This document shows positions 5,701-5,989 of a DNA stretch of 5,989 nucleotides, one piece after another. The stretch's first letter is position 1; each line of letters begins with the position of its first letter. The stretch is from the NCBI GenBank assembly GCA_900767595.1, contig CAAFZS010000071.1, positions 1 through 5,989 of the forward strand, given 5' to 3'. Made by a program: the position numbers and the translations under genes. The notes below the pieces were generated by a model. That model worked only from the letters and a program-made list of their open reading frames with translations, made no database searches and was not told where the DNA came from. The stretch is from Bacteroidales bacterium (lineage in GTDB: Bacteria; Bacteroidota; Bacteroidia; Bacteroidales; Paludibacteraceae).

Positions 5701-5851
5701 ATTCGTACCCTTGTTCGTCCAGTTGCTTGATGAGCGCAGCCTCCAGTTCGGCTTCGGACTGATAGGAGTCCGAACGGCGTTCACGAATCTTGTACTGCCC
5801 TACTACGGTTGATTCGTCGTTTTCTGATATTAGATTATAGATGTCTGCCAT
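2762..5851 (-). CDS. hsdR: Type I restriction enzyme R subunit (DNA translocase/endonuclease), EcoR124I-like
   Basis: Motor and nuclease subunit of a type I restriction-modification complex; it hydrolyses ATP to pull DNA past the bound enzyme and then cleaves it. The 1029-aa length matches the EcoR124I-type subfamily (about 1040). Order seen: N-terminal PD-(D/E)xK nuclease with D160, E174 and K176 (IELKRRG), the D-to-E and E-to-K spacing recalled for EcoR124I (D151/E165/K167), then Q188xxxY192. The SF2 helicase core has TTGSGKT at 335-341, DECH at 435-438, FTGTP at 461-465, DMFLTGFD at 685-692 and QAYSRTNR at 712-719. A charged helical C-terminal domain (about 780-1029) presumably contacts the methylase core. 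All catalytic motifs look intact. The ATG overlaps the hsdS stop and no strong Shine-Dalgarno is seen, so translational coupling is likely. Odd point: residues 143-156 (SLTPSPSPEGEGRA) are encoded by a palindromic repeat placed in frame just before D160. Confidence 0.97.
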   Translation of the reverse strand: MADIYNLISENDESTVVGQYKIRERRSDSYQSEAELEAALIKQLDEQGYEYLPIHTEEDLVLNLRRQLEHLNKMTFTDSEWESFFSTNIANPNLGIPQKARMLQEDTTAIAFNREDGTIKNIYLLHKDTLADNYLQVINQYESLTPSPSPEGEGRAHRYDVTILVNGLPLVHIELKRRGVALKEAFNQINRYERESFWSGSGLYNFVQVFVISNGTETKYYSNTTRYKHWKKSIEMIAHRNTGRVASNSFEFTSYWADRTNRIIPDLVDFTATFFNRLTLLQILTKYCVFTAEEELMVMRPYQICATEAILRRILTSSNRKEWGKLSAGGYVWHTTGSGKTLTSFKTAQLASRMPDIDKVLFVVDRKDLDYQTMKEYDRFEKGAANSNKNTTILKRQLEDTKSHIIITTIQKLSIFVEKNPQHEVYQKHVVLIFDECHRSQFGDMHALIVKRFKRYHLFGFTGTPIFAENASSGHHLDLCTTEQAFGDKLHIYTIVDAIRDNNVLPFRVDYISTFKEAENISDEKVPAIDRERALMAPERMRNIVNYVLDNYDRKTKRNSSYQLKEKRIHGFNSIFCCASIPAAKQYYEYFKQAQENRSDKLKIALIYSYAANGDEQSGLLAEENSDDTSALDQVSRDFLEYAITDYNKMFGTTFSTDGDKFQNYYKDVSLRMKNRELDMLIVVDMFLTGFDATTLNTLWVDKNLRQHGLLQAYSRTNRILNSIKTFGNIVCFRDLEKLTNEAIALFGDSEAGGIVLLRSYNDYYFGYDDEDGKHHPGYIDAVANLAKDYPHAEILTMGEEEQKGFIKAFSALLRAQNVLTTFDQFKGNEVITERDMQDYKSLYLDLRDKYRPHHEKTYINDDLVFEMELIKQVEINIDYILTLIAKYHNEHLDNKEIQLKIEKAITSSPDLRNKKELIEDFVAQLTPESDVHGDWPNWVKEEQRKQLEQIIEEEHLNHDETVRFMRRAFQEGQVQEDGTDIVKILPPMPLFGAAANSGAAARQQKKQTVIDRLKDFFSRFFDISNVEE
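5386..5422 (-). repeat. Palindromic dispersed-repeat-like element translated inside hsdR
   Basis: The plus strand reads ctctccc (5386-5392), a 9-nt loop, then gggagag (5402-5408), followed by a G-rich tail to 5422. This gives a 7-bp hairpin with a C-rich arm on the coding strand. In the HsdR frame it encodes LTPSPSPEGEGRA. Peptides of this kind (LTPSPSPxGEG) are, to my knowledge, typical translations of widespread intergenic palindromic repeats and are not part of the HsdR fold. The element lies between the conserved LQVINQY strand and the RYDVTILVNG strand that carries the catalytic Asp, where homologues have a variable loop. The frame stays open on both sides and downstream motifs are intact, so the protein probably tolerates it. 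The repeat identity is from recall; other copies would have to be found in the rest of the genome. Confidence 0.65.
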
Positions 5852-5989
5852 TATTCCGGAAAGGTTAATAGTTTATTTCGGTAGAATTCATATTGCTTTT
5901 GTACATCGTCTATAAGGGCAGGAATAGAATCCTTTACGCCATTGACGAGTTGGTCGAACTTATCGAGTATATTCACAATCCGCTCCTGC
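5851..5989 (-). CDS. hsdS: Type I restriction-modification specificity subunit, C-terminal fragment (cut by window edge)
   Basis: Only the last 45 codons and the TAA stop are visible; the gene continues beyond the right edge. The translation contains ERIVNILDKFDQLV followed by QYEFYRNKLLTF. This is the usual end of an HsdS subunit: the conserved helix after the second target-recognition domain and the closing QYEYYRxxLLxF signature. HsdS gives the type I methylase/restriction complex its DNA sequence specificity and is the scaffold that holds HsdM and HsdR. The target-recognition domains lie outside the window, so the recognition site cannot be discussed. The stop codon overlaps the hsdR start by one base (TAATG), so the two are almost certainly translated from one message. 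The family call is firm despite the short length; whether the full gene is intact is unknown. Confidence 0.88.
   Translation of the reverse strand, partial: QERIVNILDKFDQLVNGVKDSIPALIDDVQKQYEFYRNKLLTFPE

Noticed and set aside
3338..5762. Several plus-strand open frames of 63-157 codons opposite hsdR.
   Set aside because: They are shadows of the long hsdR frame, which contains every expected helicase and nuclease motif; none of the antisense products has a recognisable fold.

Overview
All the genes I can support lie on the minus strand, so transcription runs from high to low coordinates. The window looks like Bacteroidota, probably Bacteroidales. The reasons are an exact TAnnTTTG -7 promoter element with an upstream TTG, weak or absent Shine-Dalgarno sequences, A/T-rich spacers, and protein families (PFxxYGYVGPEYFCDR-type ATPase, LYPTxNM repeat protein) that I associate with that phylum. 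This is inference from style; no marker gene is present.

In transcription order the window holds: the last 45 codons of hsdS (type I restriction-modification specificity subunit, cut by the window edge); hsdR (5851-2762, 1029 aa motor and nuclease subunit), whose ATG overlaps the hsdS stop by one base; a small exported protein built from two copies of a ~39-residue repeat (2730-2353); a 91-aa three-helix membrane protein (2201-1926); and a 129-aa soluble protein of unknown function (1877-1488), followed by an intrinsic terminator (1446-1477). After that comes a separate transcription unit with its own Bacteroidetes-type promoter (1412-1442) and a leader packed with overlapping palindromes. 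It encodes a 377-aa archaeal-type AAA+/STAND-like ATPase (1356-223) and ends in an 8-bp tandem repeat and a C(UUCG)G-loop terminator (119-154). Positions 1-118 contain no gene, only an imperfect A/T-rich duplication.

HsdS and HsdR would form the type I complex with an HsdM encoded outside the window: HsdS reads the site, HsdM methylates it, and HsdR translocates and cuts unmodified DNA. The three small genes follow hsdR with no clear promoter between them and could be co-transcribed with it. Whether they take part in defence is unknown.

The most unusual points are: (i) a palindromic dispersed-repeat-like sequence translated in frame inside the HsdR nuclease domain, just before the catalytic Asp; (ii) a duplicated 17-nt leader at exactly the same distance from the start codons of two unrelated small genes; (iii) C-rich motifs shared by the three consecutive spacers downstream of hsdR, suggesting stepwise assembly of the cluster; and (iv) the nested palindromes between promoter and start codon of the ATPase gene.
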